Assembly (NCBI GenBank): GCA_016780065.1
Contig: JADHML010000010.1
Location: 1 to 37,614 of the forward strand
Reading direction: 5' to 3'
Source of the DNA: Flavobacteriaceae bacterium
GTDB lineage: Bacteria; Bacteroidota; Bacteroidia; Flavobacteriales; Flavobacteriaceae
DNA: 37,614 nt
How positions within the stretch are numbered: position 1 is the first letter of the stretch; the number at the start of each line of letters is the position of its first letter. This document shows positions 30,022-37,614 of the stretch, one piece after another. A program made the translations under genes and the position numbers. The notes under the pieces are model-generated. The model was not told the origin of the DNA. It was given only the letters and a program-made list of their open reading frames with translations, and ran no database searches.

Positions 30022-32037
30022 TTATGTAGGATAAACTTCTCGAACATGATACACATTGATAAGCTTTTCGACAAGTACTTTTTTGACTTGCTCGATTTCT
30101 CTTAAATTGATATTCGCTTCAACAAATTGACGGTCATCTATTTGACCTTGAATGATCTTCTCGACAAATTCATTGATAAGTATTGACGTAGGTTCTTGTA
30201 AGCTTTTAGAGGCAGCTTCTACACTATCAGACATCATTAAAATGGCAGTCTCTTTAGAAAAAGGCTTGGGACCTTTGTAGGAAAACATCTGTTCGTCAAC
30301 TTCATCATCGATTTGCTTGGCTTGGTGATAAAAATATCGAACCAAAGATGTACCATGATGGGTTCGAATAAAATCAATGACTCTGTCAGGGAGTTTATTT
30401 TTTTTAGCAATTTCAATACCATCAATAATATGGTTTAAAATGATTGAGGCACTTTCTTCGCTAGCGAGTTCATGATGGGGGTTATAATTCGCAGCTTGAT
30501 TTTCACTAAAATATATAGGGTTTTTCATTTTTCCTATATCATGATACAAGGCTCCGACACGAACCAACAACGCATTTGCTCCAATTTCGTTAGCAGCTGC
30601 TTCGGCAAGGTTTGCAACCTGAAGAGAGTGATGGAAAGTACCAGGTGCGTGATCGGAAAGATCACGAAGGAGTTTGGTGTTCGTGTCAGATAACTCAAGT
30701 AGAGATAAATCTGAAACCAACCCAAAGACTTTTTCAAAAATATAAACCAATGGATGCACAAATAATATGCCTAGACCATTAATAAATATCAATCCAATTC
30801 TCGTGGAATTCAATGAAGAAAAACTACCTTCAGTGACCAAGTGAAATGATAAATTAGAGACTTGATATATCAAAACAATAAACCCTGCAGAAATAAAAAG
30901 ATTGGCCCGTTTGTAGATATTTGATACAGTCAACGTTGCCAACACACCTGCAACTAACTGCATAAAGACAAAAGAAAAACTATTCGGCACCATAAAACCG
31001 ACAAGTAACAAACCCATCACATAGGCGAATAAAGCCAAACGAGCATCAAAAAAGGTTTTTAACAATAAGGGTATAATACATAAGGGAACTGCGTATATAT
31101 ACTCTAAGTCAAACGATAGGGCTAACTTGATCATGAATATGATCAATAGGATATTCACAAACACAAAAGTTACTTTCGTGTTGTTTTCGTAAAGCATGGG
31201 TCTGAAGCGCCACAAAAACAAATAAAGCAATAAAAGTACGATGGCGCTGAGAAACACATATCCAGTAATAATCCAATTTACATTGGAGTCAGACCATAGC
31301 TCTGTTTGATATTCCTGTTGGAGAGAGGTTAAAACACGGAAACTTCTGTCATTAACCACCTCGCCTTGCGCAATGATACGTTCGCCGCTTGCCACCATAC
31401 CTCGAGTAGGTAGAATCATAGAAAAAGATTCTTCTAATTTTTGTCTTGTAAGCACAGAATCATACACCACATTTGGCTTTAACATATCTGTTAATACAAG
31501 TTGATTGGCACTTCTTGACAAAAGAGAATCTAGTATCATCGAAGAACCACTCAAAGGCAAAGAATCATTTGTGTTTAAATCAGCAAAGAGAAAACTTTCC
31601 GCCTGATTGTTTTGAATCAACAAAACGGGCTTTGATTTACGAGCCGCAAAATCAATATCTACCATGGCAGGGAGATAAAGATTTTTCAAATAGCTATCCC
31701 ATAATTGGAGGGTCGATATACTGTCTTTTGAGGACAGTTGTTGTCCAATCCATGAGGATGTTGATTGTTGAGAAAGTGATTGTGCAGAGCTGTCGAATCG
31801 AAATATCAAAGGGCTTTCCTCTTGAACGGTCTTTTTTTCCACTTCGATTTCTTGTTGAGATTTAGCGACTGGAAAGTCAAAAGGTGCCAAGAGTGTTTCA
31901 TACTGCCATGGTTTTCCTTTTTGAAAAGCATATTTAAACCCTCCTCCACGAGGAAAAAAATAAACAACACATAAAATCATTGCCAAAAAAAGAATGATTT
32001 TATACAGAAGGGATTGATATTTATAAAATAACTGCAT
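30022..32037 (-). CDS. 7TM-HD phosphohydrolase, PgpH-like (c-di-AMP phosphodiesterase type)
   Basis: The ATG at 32037 is preferred to an in-frame TTG 12 bases upstream; the promoter then sits 16 bases before the start. The protein has an N-terminal membrane helix (about 14-29) and an extracytoplasmic 7TMR-HDED-like domain (about 40-250). Six to seven helices follow (about 254-276, 289-310, 316-330, 336-352, 360-375, 384-400, 415-435), and then a cytoplasmic HD domain. HD motifs are GTFHHSLQVANLAE (about 467-480) and LYHDIGKMKNP (about 497-507), with later HH and THHGT segments. PgpH of Listeria hydrolyses c-di-AMP to pApA. The architecture matches, but the substrate in this lineage is inferred. 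Confidence 0.92.
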   Translation of the reverse strand: MQLFYKYQSLLYKIILFLAMILCVVYFFPRGGGFKYAFQKGKPWQYETLLAPFDFPVAKSQQEIEVEKKTVQEESPLIFRFDSSAQSLSQQSTSSWIGQQLSSKDSISTLQLWDSYLKNLYLPAMVDIDFAARKSKPVLLIQNNQAESFLFADLNTNDSLPLSGSSMILDSLLSRSANQLVLTDMLKPNVVYDSVLTRQKLEESFSMILPTRGMVASGERIIAQGEVVNDRSFRVLTSLQQEYQTELWSDSNVNWIITGYVFLSAIVLLLLYLFLWRFRPMLYENNTKVTFVFVNILLIIFMIKLALSFDLEYIYAVPLCIIPLLLKTFFDARLALFAYVMGLLLVGFMVPNSFSFVFMQLVAGVLATLTVSNIYKRANLFISAGFIVLIYQVSNLSFHLVTEGSFSSLNSTRIGLIFINGLGILFVHPLVYIFEKVFGLVSDLSLLELSDTNTKLLRDLSDHAPGTFHHSLQVANLAEAAANEIGANALLVRVGALYHDIGKMKNPIYFSENQAANYNPHHELASEESASIILNHIIDGIEIAKKNKLPDRVIDFIRTHHGTSLVRYFYHQAKQIDDEVDEQMFSYKGPKPFSKETAILMMSDSVEAASKSLQEPTSILINEFVEKIIQGQIDDRQFVEANINLREIEQVKKVLVEKLINVYHVREVYPT

Positions 32038-32053
32038 GGGTTTGCTCAACGAC

Positions 32054-32085
32054 CAAAAATACGTTTTCTATGGTTGATGTGCCAA
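32054..32085 (-). promoter_or_regulatory. Promoter of the pgpH-like gene
   Basis: On the minus strand TTG (32085-32083), a 21-bp spacer and TATTTTTG (32061-32054) match the Bacteroidota consensus exactly. The ATG follows 16 bases later at 32037. It overlaps the longest possible frame of the NlpC gene, favouring the later NlpC start. Confidence 0.65.
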
Positions 32086-32104
32086 AACCTTTACAATTAG
32101 TTTG

Positions 32105-32112
32105 TATTTTTG
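32105..32112 (+). promoter_or_regulatory. -7-like element just before the NlpC/P60 gene
   Basis: TATTTTTG matches TAnnTTTG exactly but ends only 5 bases before the ATG at 32118, and no TTG lies 17-23 bp upstream. If real, the transcript would be almost leaderless. Confidence 0.3.
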
Positions 32113-32117
32113 AATCC

Positions 32118-32867
32118 ATGCAGTACGGATTGTGCCACTTGAGTATCGTACCCCTTAGAGCAGAGCCTAACGACTCGAGCGAACAAACTTCACAACTGTT
32201 ATATGGAGAGTTTTTTAAAATCCTAAAGAGAAATAAACAATGGTCCTTAATACGCGTTGGGCTTGATGGGTATGAGGGATGGCTGAATAATAAGCAGTAC
32301 CAGCTTATCGAAAAAGATTGTTATGAGCGTTTAAAAAATTCTCAGAAAGTGTTTTCTGCTGATTTGGTTGATTTTATATTTGAGGGCAACAAAATCTTAT
32401 TTCCAGTTCCATTAGGGAGTTTGGTCAGCTCGGCTCCAACACTACAACAGCGCTATGAAGGAAAAACCATAGAGGGCTCTAAAAACAAAAGTGACATCAT
32501 CAAACATGCGTTGTTGTTTCTAAACACCCCATATCAGTGGGGCGGAAAATCTCCATTTGGAATTGATTGTTCAGGGTTTGTTCAGTCTGTATACAGATTG
32601 TATGGTGTGTTTCTTCCTAGAGATGCTCATCAACAAGCAGAGAAAGGGGAAGCTTTGGGTTTTATTGAAGAAAGCGAACCTGGAGATTTGGTGTTTTTTG
32701 ACAATCAGGAGGGGCGTATTACCCATGTAGGCATCCTAATGGAAAACTATCACATCATTCATGCTTTTGGACAGGTACGCATAGACAGATTAGATCAGAC
32801 AGGCATCTATAATGCCGAACAAAATACACATACCCACAAATTAAGGATGATAAAAAAATTGGTATAA
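32118..32867 (+). CDS. NlpC/P60 (C40) cysteine peptidase with SH3-like N-terminus
   Basis: The ATG at 32118 (249 residues) is chosen over an in-frame ATG at 32070 because MQYGLCHLSIVPLRAEPNDSS is the family's usual start. An SH3-like region (about 1-65: VPLRAEPNDSSEQTSQLLYG, WLNNKQYQ) is followed by a linker and the NlpC/P60 domain (about 125-235). The catalytic Cys is C151 in GIDCSGFVQSVYRLYG, and the histidines are H203 in ITHVGIL and H215 in IIHAFGQVRID. Such enzymes cut the D-Glu-meso-DAP bond in peptidoglycan stem peptides. No signal peptide is visible, so it may be cytoplasmic and act in recycling, as related dipeptidyl-peptidase VI enzymes do. A strong terminator follows immediately. 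Confidence 0.92.
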   Translation: MQYGLCHLSIVPLRAEPNDSSEQTSQLLYGEFFKILKRNKQWSLIRVGLDGYEGWLNNKQYQLIEKDCYERLKNSQKVFSADLVDFIFEGNKILFPVPLGSLVSSAPTLQQRYEGKTIEGSKNKSDIIKHALLFLNTPYQWGGKSPFGIDCSGFVQSVYRLYGVFLPRDAHQQAEKGEALGFIEESEPGDLVFFDNQEGRITHVGILMENYHIIHAFGQVRIDRLDQTGIYNAEQNTHTHKLRMIKKLV

Positions 32868-32895
32868 AAAAACCCGCTCAAGGCGGGTTCTTTTT
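32866..32895 (+). terminator. Bidirectional intrinsic terminator
   Basis: A 7-bp GC-rich stem AACCCGC/GCGGGTT (32871-32877 with 32883-32889) has a 5-base loop. It is flanked by an A-run on the left and a T-run on the right, so it can stop both the NlpC transcript and the opposing gyrA-TPR transcript. It begins within the NlpC stop codon. Confidence 0.85.
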
Positions 32896-32907
32896 AGTTG
32901 TTTTGGG

Positions 32908-34158
32908 TTATTCTAAGCTTTCCAGCTTTTCCTTCATTTTCATAAAATTAGCTGTATCCCCAATGGTACCATAAATATTTTTTAAGGTACTTAATGCTTC
33001 TGTATGTGTAGGATTGATGGCGATTAATTTCTCCAAGACTGGTACGGCTTCCAAAAACAAGGCCTCACGTTCATCTTTAAGCTTATCGTATTTAATATTA
33101 TCTGCTCTAGAGGTTCCCAATGCATTCATTTGATCAACAATTGCAGATTCACCATCAAGGATGAGTGCTGCCAAATTTAAATAAGTGGCTTCGTAGTTAG
33201 GGTCCAATTCAATGGTACGTTCGTAATATGAACGAGCTTCATCACGATTGCCTTGATCAGCATTGATAACACCTAAATTAAAATACAACAAAGAATTGTT
33301 TGGGTCTTGGGCAATTGCCTCTTTCATTAGTTCAGCAAAACGAGTTCTGTCTCCGAGTTTTATATACAAATCTGCTTCAGTAAGTATCAAGCCAACATCG
33401 GTTGGGTTGACTTCCCTAGCTTCTTTAATGGCATCAAAAGCCATATCGGTTTTGCCTTGTTGCACATAAATTAGCGCAATGTTTTTAATGATCTCAGGCA
33501 ATCTAGATTCTGTGTCTTGAGTTCTAAAGTTTGAATATTTTTTTAATTTTTTGAAAAGCTCAAAATTCTCTTTAGTTAATTCAACTTCTTCTCCACTGTC
33601 ATTATCCGTAGCGAAGTACTGTGTGATAACACCCGTGTAACCCAAAGATTTTAACTCGATATACAAGTCTAAAGCTCGATCAAAATCACTTCCATTAACA
33701 GCACTCGAAGCAGCAAAATAGAGATAGTCCACATTAGCTTCTTTGTCTATACTATAAGCCAACTCCAGTAAATTGGAGGCTTTTTCAAAGTTTCCGCTTT
33801 TATTATCTTCAACCGCTTGGTTAACAATATCAACGCTTAGGTTGATTAGAAGTCCATCGATTTGAGCAGAATATTTAGACAATCCCTCCACAGACTCAAT
33901 TTCTTGGGTCTTCACGTAAGCAGATACAGCCTCTGGGTATGCTTTAAGGGCTGCTTGTGTTTTAGCAAGAAGGAAGTGATACTGTGTTTGGTATTTAGGC
34001 TCAGCACCTGCAACCAAAGTCTCTATGGCGTCTAATTGTTGTTTAGCATCTTCGTAGGCTGCCGAAGAAACCAATTTATCTATAGAACGAAGCTCTTTCT
34101 TTTGAGCAAACGCAGTGAGAACACTAAAACAAAGAATAAATGTAAAAGTCTTTTTCAT
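32908..34158 (-). CDS. Exported tetratricopeptide-repeat protein
   Basis: The ATG at 34158 is chosen because it gives a signal peptide (MKKTFTFILCFSVLTAFAQ) and does not overlap gyrA; a frame extension to 34200 would. The protein has 416 residues. It consists of helical TPR units, the clearest being NSLLYFNLGVINADQGNRDE, ARSYYERTIELDPNYEATYL and PTDVGLILTEADLYIKLGDR, with further copies towards both ends. TPRs mediate protein-protein contacts, and its partner is unknown. It sits 25 bp downstream of gyrA, a pairing I recall as common in Flavobacteriia, and its 3' end faces the bidirectional terminator. Confidence 0.88.
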   Translation of the reverse strand: MKKTFTFILCFSVLTAFAQKKELRSIDKLVSSAAYEDAKQQLDAIETLVAGAEPKYQTQYHFLLAKTQAALKAYPEAVSAYVKTQEIESVEGLSKYSAQIDGLLINLSVDIVNQAVEDNKSGNFEKASNLLELAYSIDKEANVDYLYFAASSAVNGSDFDRALDLYIELKSLGYTGVITQYFATDNDSGEEVELTKENFELFKKLKKYSNFRTQDTESRLPEIIKNIALIYVQQGKTDMAFDAIKEAREVNPTDVGLILTEADLYIKLGDRTRFAELMKEAIAQDPNNSLLYFNLGVINADQGNRDEARSYYERTIELDPNYEATYLNLAALILDGESAIVDQMNALGTSRADNIKYDKLKDEREALFLEAVPVLEKLIAINPTHTEALSTLKNIYGTIGDTANFMKMKEKLESLE

Positions 34159-34183
34159 GATGATTTGTTTTAAGATCGCAAAT

Positions 34184-36679
34184 TTAGTCATCTGATTCAT
34201 TTAAATTGACTTCAATCTCATCAATATCTTCCAATTCGTCATCTTCATGCATCACCTTGGCTACTGCAGCAATGGTATCCCCTTCTCTCAAGTTAATAAG
34301 TCTTACTCCTTGAGTAGCTCTACCCATAACGCGGAGAGATTCTACTTCCAGTCGAATGGCTATACCAGATCGGTTAATGATCATTAGGTCATCTGTGTCA
34401 GACACATTTTTGATTGAAACCAAGTTGCCGGTTTTTTCAGTGACGGAGATGGTTTTGACACCTTTACCACCTCTGTTGGTGATACGATAATCATCTAACT
34501 GAGAACGTTTTCCATAACCGTTTTCAGAAACCACTAAGATGTCAGAATCCATATCATTGACAGCCACCATTCCGATAACTTCGTCTTTATCATTTGCAAG
34601 AGTTATGCCACGGACTCCAGAAGCATTTCTACCCATGGGTCGTGTTTTACTTTCTTCAAAACGGATGGCTTTACCAGATTTAACCGCTAACATCACTTGA
34701 GATTTACCTGTGGTTAACTTGGCTTCTAGAAGTTCGTCATCTTCACGAATCGTAATGGCATTGATTCCGTTTGATCTTGGGCGAGAGTATTGTTCCAAGG
34801 AGGTTTTTTTAACTTGCCCTTTCTTGGTCGCCATGATAACAAAATGGTTGTTGATGTATTCTTCGTCTTTAAGATCTTGAGTACATATAAATGCTTTAAC
34901 CATGTCATCCTGCTCAATGTTAATCAGGTTTTGAATGGCACGTCCTTTTGATGCTCTTGAACCTTCAGGAATTTCAAAAACACGCAACCAGAAGCACCTT
35001 CCTTTTTGAGTGAAAAACAACATATATTGATGGTTGGTACCCACAAACAGATGTTCTAAGAAGTCCTCGTTTCGTGTAGTCGAGGCTTTCTGTCCTACAC
35101 CCCCTCGGTTTTGAGTTTTGTACTCAGCCAAGGGGGTTCGTTTGATATATCCAGCGTGAGAAATGGTAATCACAACCTTTTCATCAGGAATCATATCTTC
35201 TATTCGGAACGAACCTCCAGCATAATTGATCACAGAACGTCGTTCATCACCATATTTCTCAGCAACTTCTGAAGTCTCTGTTTTGATGATGTTCATACGA
35301 CGTTCTTTATTGTCTAGAATGTCCTTCAGATCCACTATTGTTTTTAGCAAATCATCATACTCTGATCGTAATTTGTCTTGCTCCAAACCAGTAAGCTGAC
35401 GCAAACGCATCTCAACAATCGCTTTGGCTTGGATTTCAGTAAGCTCAAAACGCTTTATAAGCTTATTTCTAGCTTCATCAGCATTTGAAGAAGCTTTGAT
35501 CAGTGCAATAACTTCGTCTATGTTGTCAGAAGCTATGATAAGACCTTCCAATATGTGGGCGCGTTCTTCAGCTTTTTTAAGCTCGTATTGGGTACGTCGC
35601 ACAACCACGTCGTGTCTGTGATCGATAAAATGACCTATCAGTTGTTTCAGATTCAACAGCTCGGGTCTTCCGTTGACCAAGGCAATATTATTTACACTAA
35701 AAGAGGATTGAAGCGCTGTATATTTATACAGCATGTTCAATACAATGTTAGGAACGGCATCTCTTTTAAGGATGTAAACAATTCGCATTCCTTTACGATC
35801 TGATTCGTCACGTATGTTGGAAATGCCTTCAATTTTTTTATCGTTTACCAACTCGGCCGTTTTTCGAATCATCTCGGCCTTATTGACTTGGTAAGGAATC
35901 TCCGTTACGATGATGCATTCACGACCAGCTACTTCTTGTATGTCGGCTTTTGCTCGCAACACCACACGTCCTCTTCCTGTATGAAAAGCTTCTTGTACCC
36001 CTTCATAACCATAAATGGTTCCTCCAGTTGGAAAATCTGGCGCTTTAACATGCTGCATCAATTCTTCAATCGTGATGTCAGGATTGTCAATTTGGGCTAT
36101 GATACCAGACGAGACTTCACGTAAGTTGTGGGGAGGCATGTTAGTGGCCATACCTACTGCAATACCAGAAGCACCATTGATAAGCAAATTAGGCACTCGT
36201 GTTGGCAGTACTTTGGGTTCTTTGAGTGTATCATCAAAATTTAGCTGGTGATCAACGGTGTCTTTGTCAATATCAGCCAACATATCCTCGGATATTTTAC
36301 GCATACGCGCCTCTGTATAACGCATCGCGGCAGGGCTGTCACCATCCACTGAGCCAAAGTTACCCTGACCATCAACCATCATGTATCGAAGACTCCATGA
36401 TTGAGCCATACGCACCATCGTATCATATACTGAGCTGTCTCCGTGTGGGTGATATTTTCCTAAAACCTCACCTACAATACGAGCAGATTTTTTGTAGGAA
36501 CTATTCGAACGAACACCCAGTTCATGCATACCGTACAAAACTCTCCTATGAACTGGTTTCATTCCATCACGAACGTCAGGCAAAGCGCGTGACACAATGA
36601 CAGACATTGAGTAGTCGATATATGCCGACTTCATCTCATCCTCTATGTTGATAGGGATCAACTTATCTTCCGTAGCCAT
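34184..36679 (-). CDS. gyrA: DNA gyrase subunit A
   Basis: An 831-residue GyrA. The catalytic Tyr is Y121 in [10 protein letters not shown]. The quinolone-determining region [17 protein letters not shown] has Ser (S82) and Asp (D86) at the positions equal to E. coli S83 and D87, the drug-sensitive state. [21 protein letters not shown] is the usual breakage-reunion domain signature. The C-terminal pinwheel repeats are present (about 490-810), with a GyrA-box-like TNRGGKG in place of QRRGGKG. The protein ends in an acidic tail. GyrA with GyrB introduces negative supercoils. It is divergent from clpC. Confidence 0.97.
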   Translation of the reverse strand: MATEDKLIPINIEDEMKSAYIDYSMSVIVSRALPDVRDGMKPVHRRVLYGMHELGVRSNSSYKKSARIVGEVLGKYHPHGDSSVYDTMVRMAQSWSLRYMMVDGQGNFGSVDGDSPAAMRYTEARMRKISEDMLADIDKDTVDHQLNFDDTLKEPKVLPTRVPNLLINGASGIAVGMATNMPPHNLREVSSGIIAQIDNPDITIEELMQHVKAPDFPTGGTIYGYEGVQEAFHTGRGRVVLRAKADIQEVAGRECIIVTEIPYQVNKAEMIRKTAELVNDKKIEGISNIRDESDRKGMRIVYILKRDAVPNIVLNMLYKYTALQSSFSVNNIALVNGRPELLNLKQLIGHFIDHRHDVVVRRTQYELKKAEERAHILEGLIIASDNIDEVIALIKASSNADEARNKLIKRFELTEIQAKAIVEMRLRQLTGLEQDKLRSEYDDLLKTIVDLKDILDNKERRMNIIKTETSEVAEKYGDERRSVINYAGGSFRIEDMIPDEKVVITISHAGYIKRTPLAEYKTQNRGGVGQKASTTRNEDFLEHLFVGTNHQYMLFFTQKGRCFWLRVFEIPEGSRASKGRAIQNLINIEQDDMVKAFICTQDLKDEEYINNHFVIMATKKGQVKKTSLEQYSRPRSNGINAITIREDDELLEAKLTTGKSQVMLAVKSGKAIRFEESKTRPMGRNASGVRGITLANDKDEVIGMVAVNDMDSDILVVSENGYGKRSQLDDYRITNRGGKGVKTISVTEKTGNLVSIKNVSDTDDLMIINRSGIAIRLEVESLRVMGRATQGVRLINLREGDTIAAVAKVMHEDDELEDIDEIEVNLNESDD

Positions 36680-36718
36680 CTAATGAATTCTATTTGTTTT
36701 TAAGTGTTGCTAATGTAC

Positions 36719-36746
36719 AGAAAATAAGAAGTAAATCACACATCAA
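36719..36746 (-). promoter_or_regulatory. Candidate gyrA promoter
   Basis: On the minus strand TTG (36746-36744), a 17-bp spacer and TATTTTCT (36726-36719) resemble TTG-TAnnTTTG with two mismatches in the -7 box. It lies 39 bases before the gyrA ATG. The 207-bp gyrA-clpC gap also holds two TGTACA hexamers (36714-36719 and 36760-36765) of unknown meaning. No consensus promoter for clpC was found. Confidence 0.3.
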
Positions 36747-36895
36747 AGAAGCATCTTTTTGTACATACTTATCAACATAATTCGTAAAAAAACCCCATGA
36801 TTTTTAACAACTTAAAACTTGTATTTTCTGTTATTTTTTTGTCTATTAGCCATAAATGGTTCGGTTTTTGAACAATCACTTCTAAAATGTTTCAT

Positions 36896-37614
36896 ATGGA
36901 TGATAATTTTTCACCTCGCGTCAAAGATGTTATAAGCTACAGTAAAGAAGAAGCTTTAAGACTGGGACATGACTTTATTGGAACTGAGCACCTAATGCTC
37001 GGAATACTTCGCGATGGAAGTGGTAAAGCTATTACCATACTCTCAACCTTGGAAATAGACTTAGATTATTTGCGAAGGAAAGTAGAGATTTTAAGTCCTG
37101 CCAATCCATCCAACGAACAAGTTCCTAACCATAAAAAAAATCTCCACCTCACGCGACAGGCTGAACGAGCACTTAAAACTACTTTTTTAGAAGCTAAGCT
37201 ATTTCAAAATCCCTCAATCAATACAGCTCATTTGTTACTGTGTATTTTGAGAAATGAAAACGACCCGACTACCAAACTTTTACACAAACTACAAGTAGAT
37301 TACGAAACCGTGAAGGATCAGTTCAAGTTATTGACTTCTGAAAATGATGAAGATGATTATTTGGAAATGCCATCTTCAGAAGCTTATCCAGAGGATCAAG
37401 AAGAGGAAAACAACCCTAAGAAAAACAACCCCTTTACCTCTGCTTCGGAAAGTAAGTCTTCTAAAAAATCATCAACACCCGTACTAGACAATTTTGGATG
37501 TGATCTTACATCTTTGGCAAACGCAGGAAAATTAGATCCTGTCATTGGTCGAACGAAAGAAATCGAGCGCGTATCTCAAATTCTTAGCAGACGAAAGAAG
37601 AACAATCCACTCCT
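36896..37614 (+). CDS. clpC: ATP-dependent Clp protease ATP-binding subunit ClpC, N-terminal part
   Basis: Open to the window end, 239 codons seen. The ATG at 36896 ([20 protein letters not shown]) is the usual start of flavobacterial ClpC; an in-frame ATG at 36887 adds three residues. The double Clp-N domain covers about 1-145 ([22 protein letters not shown]-type second repeat with [13 protein letters not shown]). An acidic low-complexity linker follows (about 146-195: [20 protein letters not shown], then Lys/Ser-rich). The D1 lead-in [20 protein letters not shown] and [20 protein letters not shown] follow. The window ends just before the expected Walker A loop. ClpC unfolds proteins for ClpP. 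Confidence 0.95.
   Translation, partial: MDDNFSPRVKDVISYSKEEALRLGHDFIGTEHLMLGILRDGSGKAITILSTLEIDLDYLRRKVEILSPANPSNEQVPNHKKNLHLTRQAERALKTTFLEAKLFQNPSINTAHLLLCILRNENDPTTKLLHKLQVDYETVKDQFKLLTSENDEDDYLEMPSSEAYPEDQEEENNPKKNNPFTSASESKSSKKSSTPVLDNFGCDLTSLANAGKLDPVIGRTKEIERVSQILSRRKKNNPL

Noticed and set aside
32070-32117. Longer NlpC/P60 start at 32070
   Set aside because: The 16 extra residues are not family-like and would overlap the promoter of the divergent pgpH-like gene.
36769-36777. DnaA-box-like TTATCAACA in the gyrA-clpC gap
   Set aside because: Single, imperfect box with no AT-rich unwinding element or further boxes and no dnaA or dnaN gene nearby; not evidence of an origin.

Overview
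The window looks like chromosomal DNA of a member of the Bacteroidota, most likely class Flavobacteriia. The evidence is gene content typical of that class (BshA, a GH3/serine-hydrolase fusion, TamB divergent from TsaD, GyrA divergent from ClpC, a TonB-dependent receptor paired with a small Cys-rich secreted protein) and promoter-like elements of the Bacteroidota type (TAnnTTTG at -7, TTG at about -33). Coding density is high, most gaps are a few bases, and no insertion sequence, phage gene or CRISPR array was seen.

Layout. 1-854 (minus): the 5' part of a TonB-dependent receptor and, upstream of it, a Cys-rich HYC_CC_PP-type protein. 1039-3014 (plus): a more AT-rich accessory cluster of small secreted proteins, a DUF2846-like protein and an outer-membrane barrel, all starting with the same AAATC(ATC)ATGA leader. 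3161-5141 (plus): saccharopine dehydrogenase plus a DUF1338/HglS-type 2-oxoadipate dioxygenase, a lysine-degradation pair. 14302-5138 (minus): a probable eight-gene operon in the order amidase, MlaD/MCE protein, membrane Fe-S protein, HAD phosphatase, CCG-domain Fe-S protein, a small conserved protein, a GH3/serine-hydrolase fusion and bshA. 14350-17369 (plus): lptD and ridA. 24665-17366 (minus): tamB, then a glycolytic set pfkA, gapA and a GlcNAc-kinase-like gene. 24702-27906 (plus): tsaD, rsmE, an AI-2E-type permease, a YbjQ-like gene and a 31-residue membrane micro-ORF. 27927-28498: tRNA-Ser(GCT), a terminator hairpin, tRNA-Arg(TCT), a GIY-YIG nuclease gene and a 5'-truncated second tRNA-Arg(TCT). 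32037-28700 (minus): a PgpH-like HD protein and a surface-type lipoprotein. 32118-32867 (plus): an NlpC/P60 peptidase. 36679-32908 (minus): gyrA and a TPR protein. 36896-end (plus): the N-terminal part of clpC.

Much of the window serves the cell envelope: LptD, TamB, MlaD, the amidase, NlpC/P60 and the NagZ-like fusion. The rest is housekeeping: glycolysis, tRNA t6A modification, rRNA methylation, gyrase, ClpC.

The most unusual object is the tRNA-Arg/GIY-YIG/tRNA-fragment arrangement at 28114-28498. The nuclease gene lies between an intact tRNA-Arg and a 58-nt 3' portion of a different tRNA-Arg with the same anticodon. That portion's anticodon stem is fully compensated, and its D-loop sequence supplies the last codon and the stop codon of the nuclease. 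This looks like a very small tRNA-associated selfish or mobile cassette.
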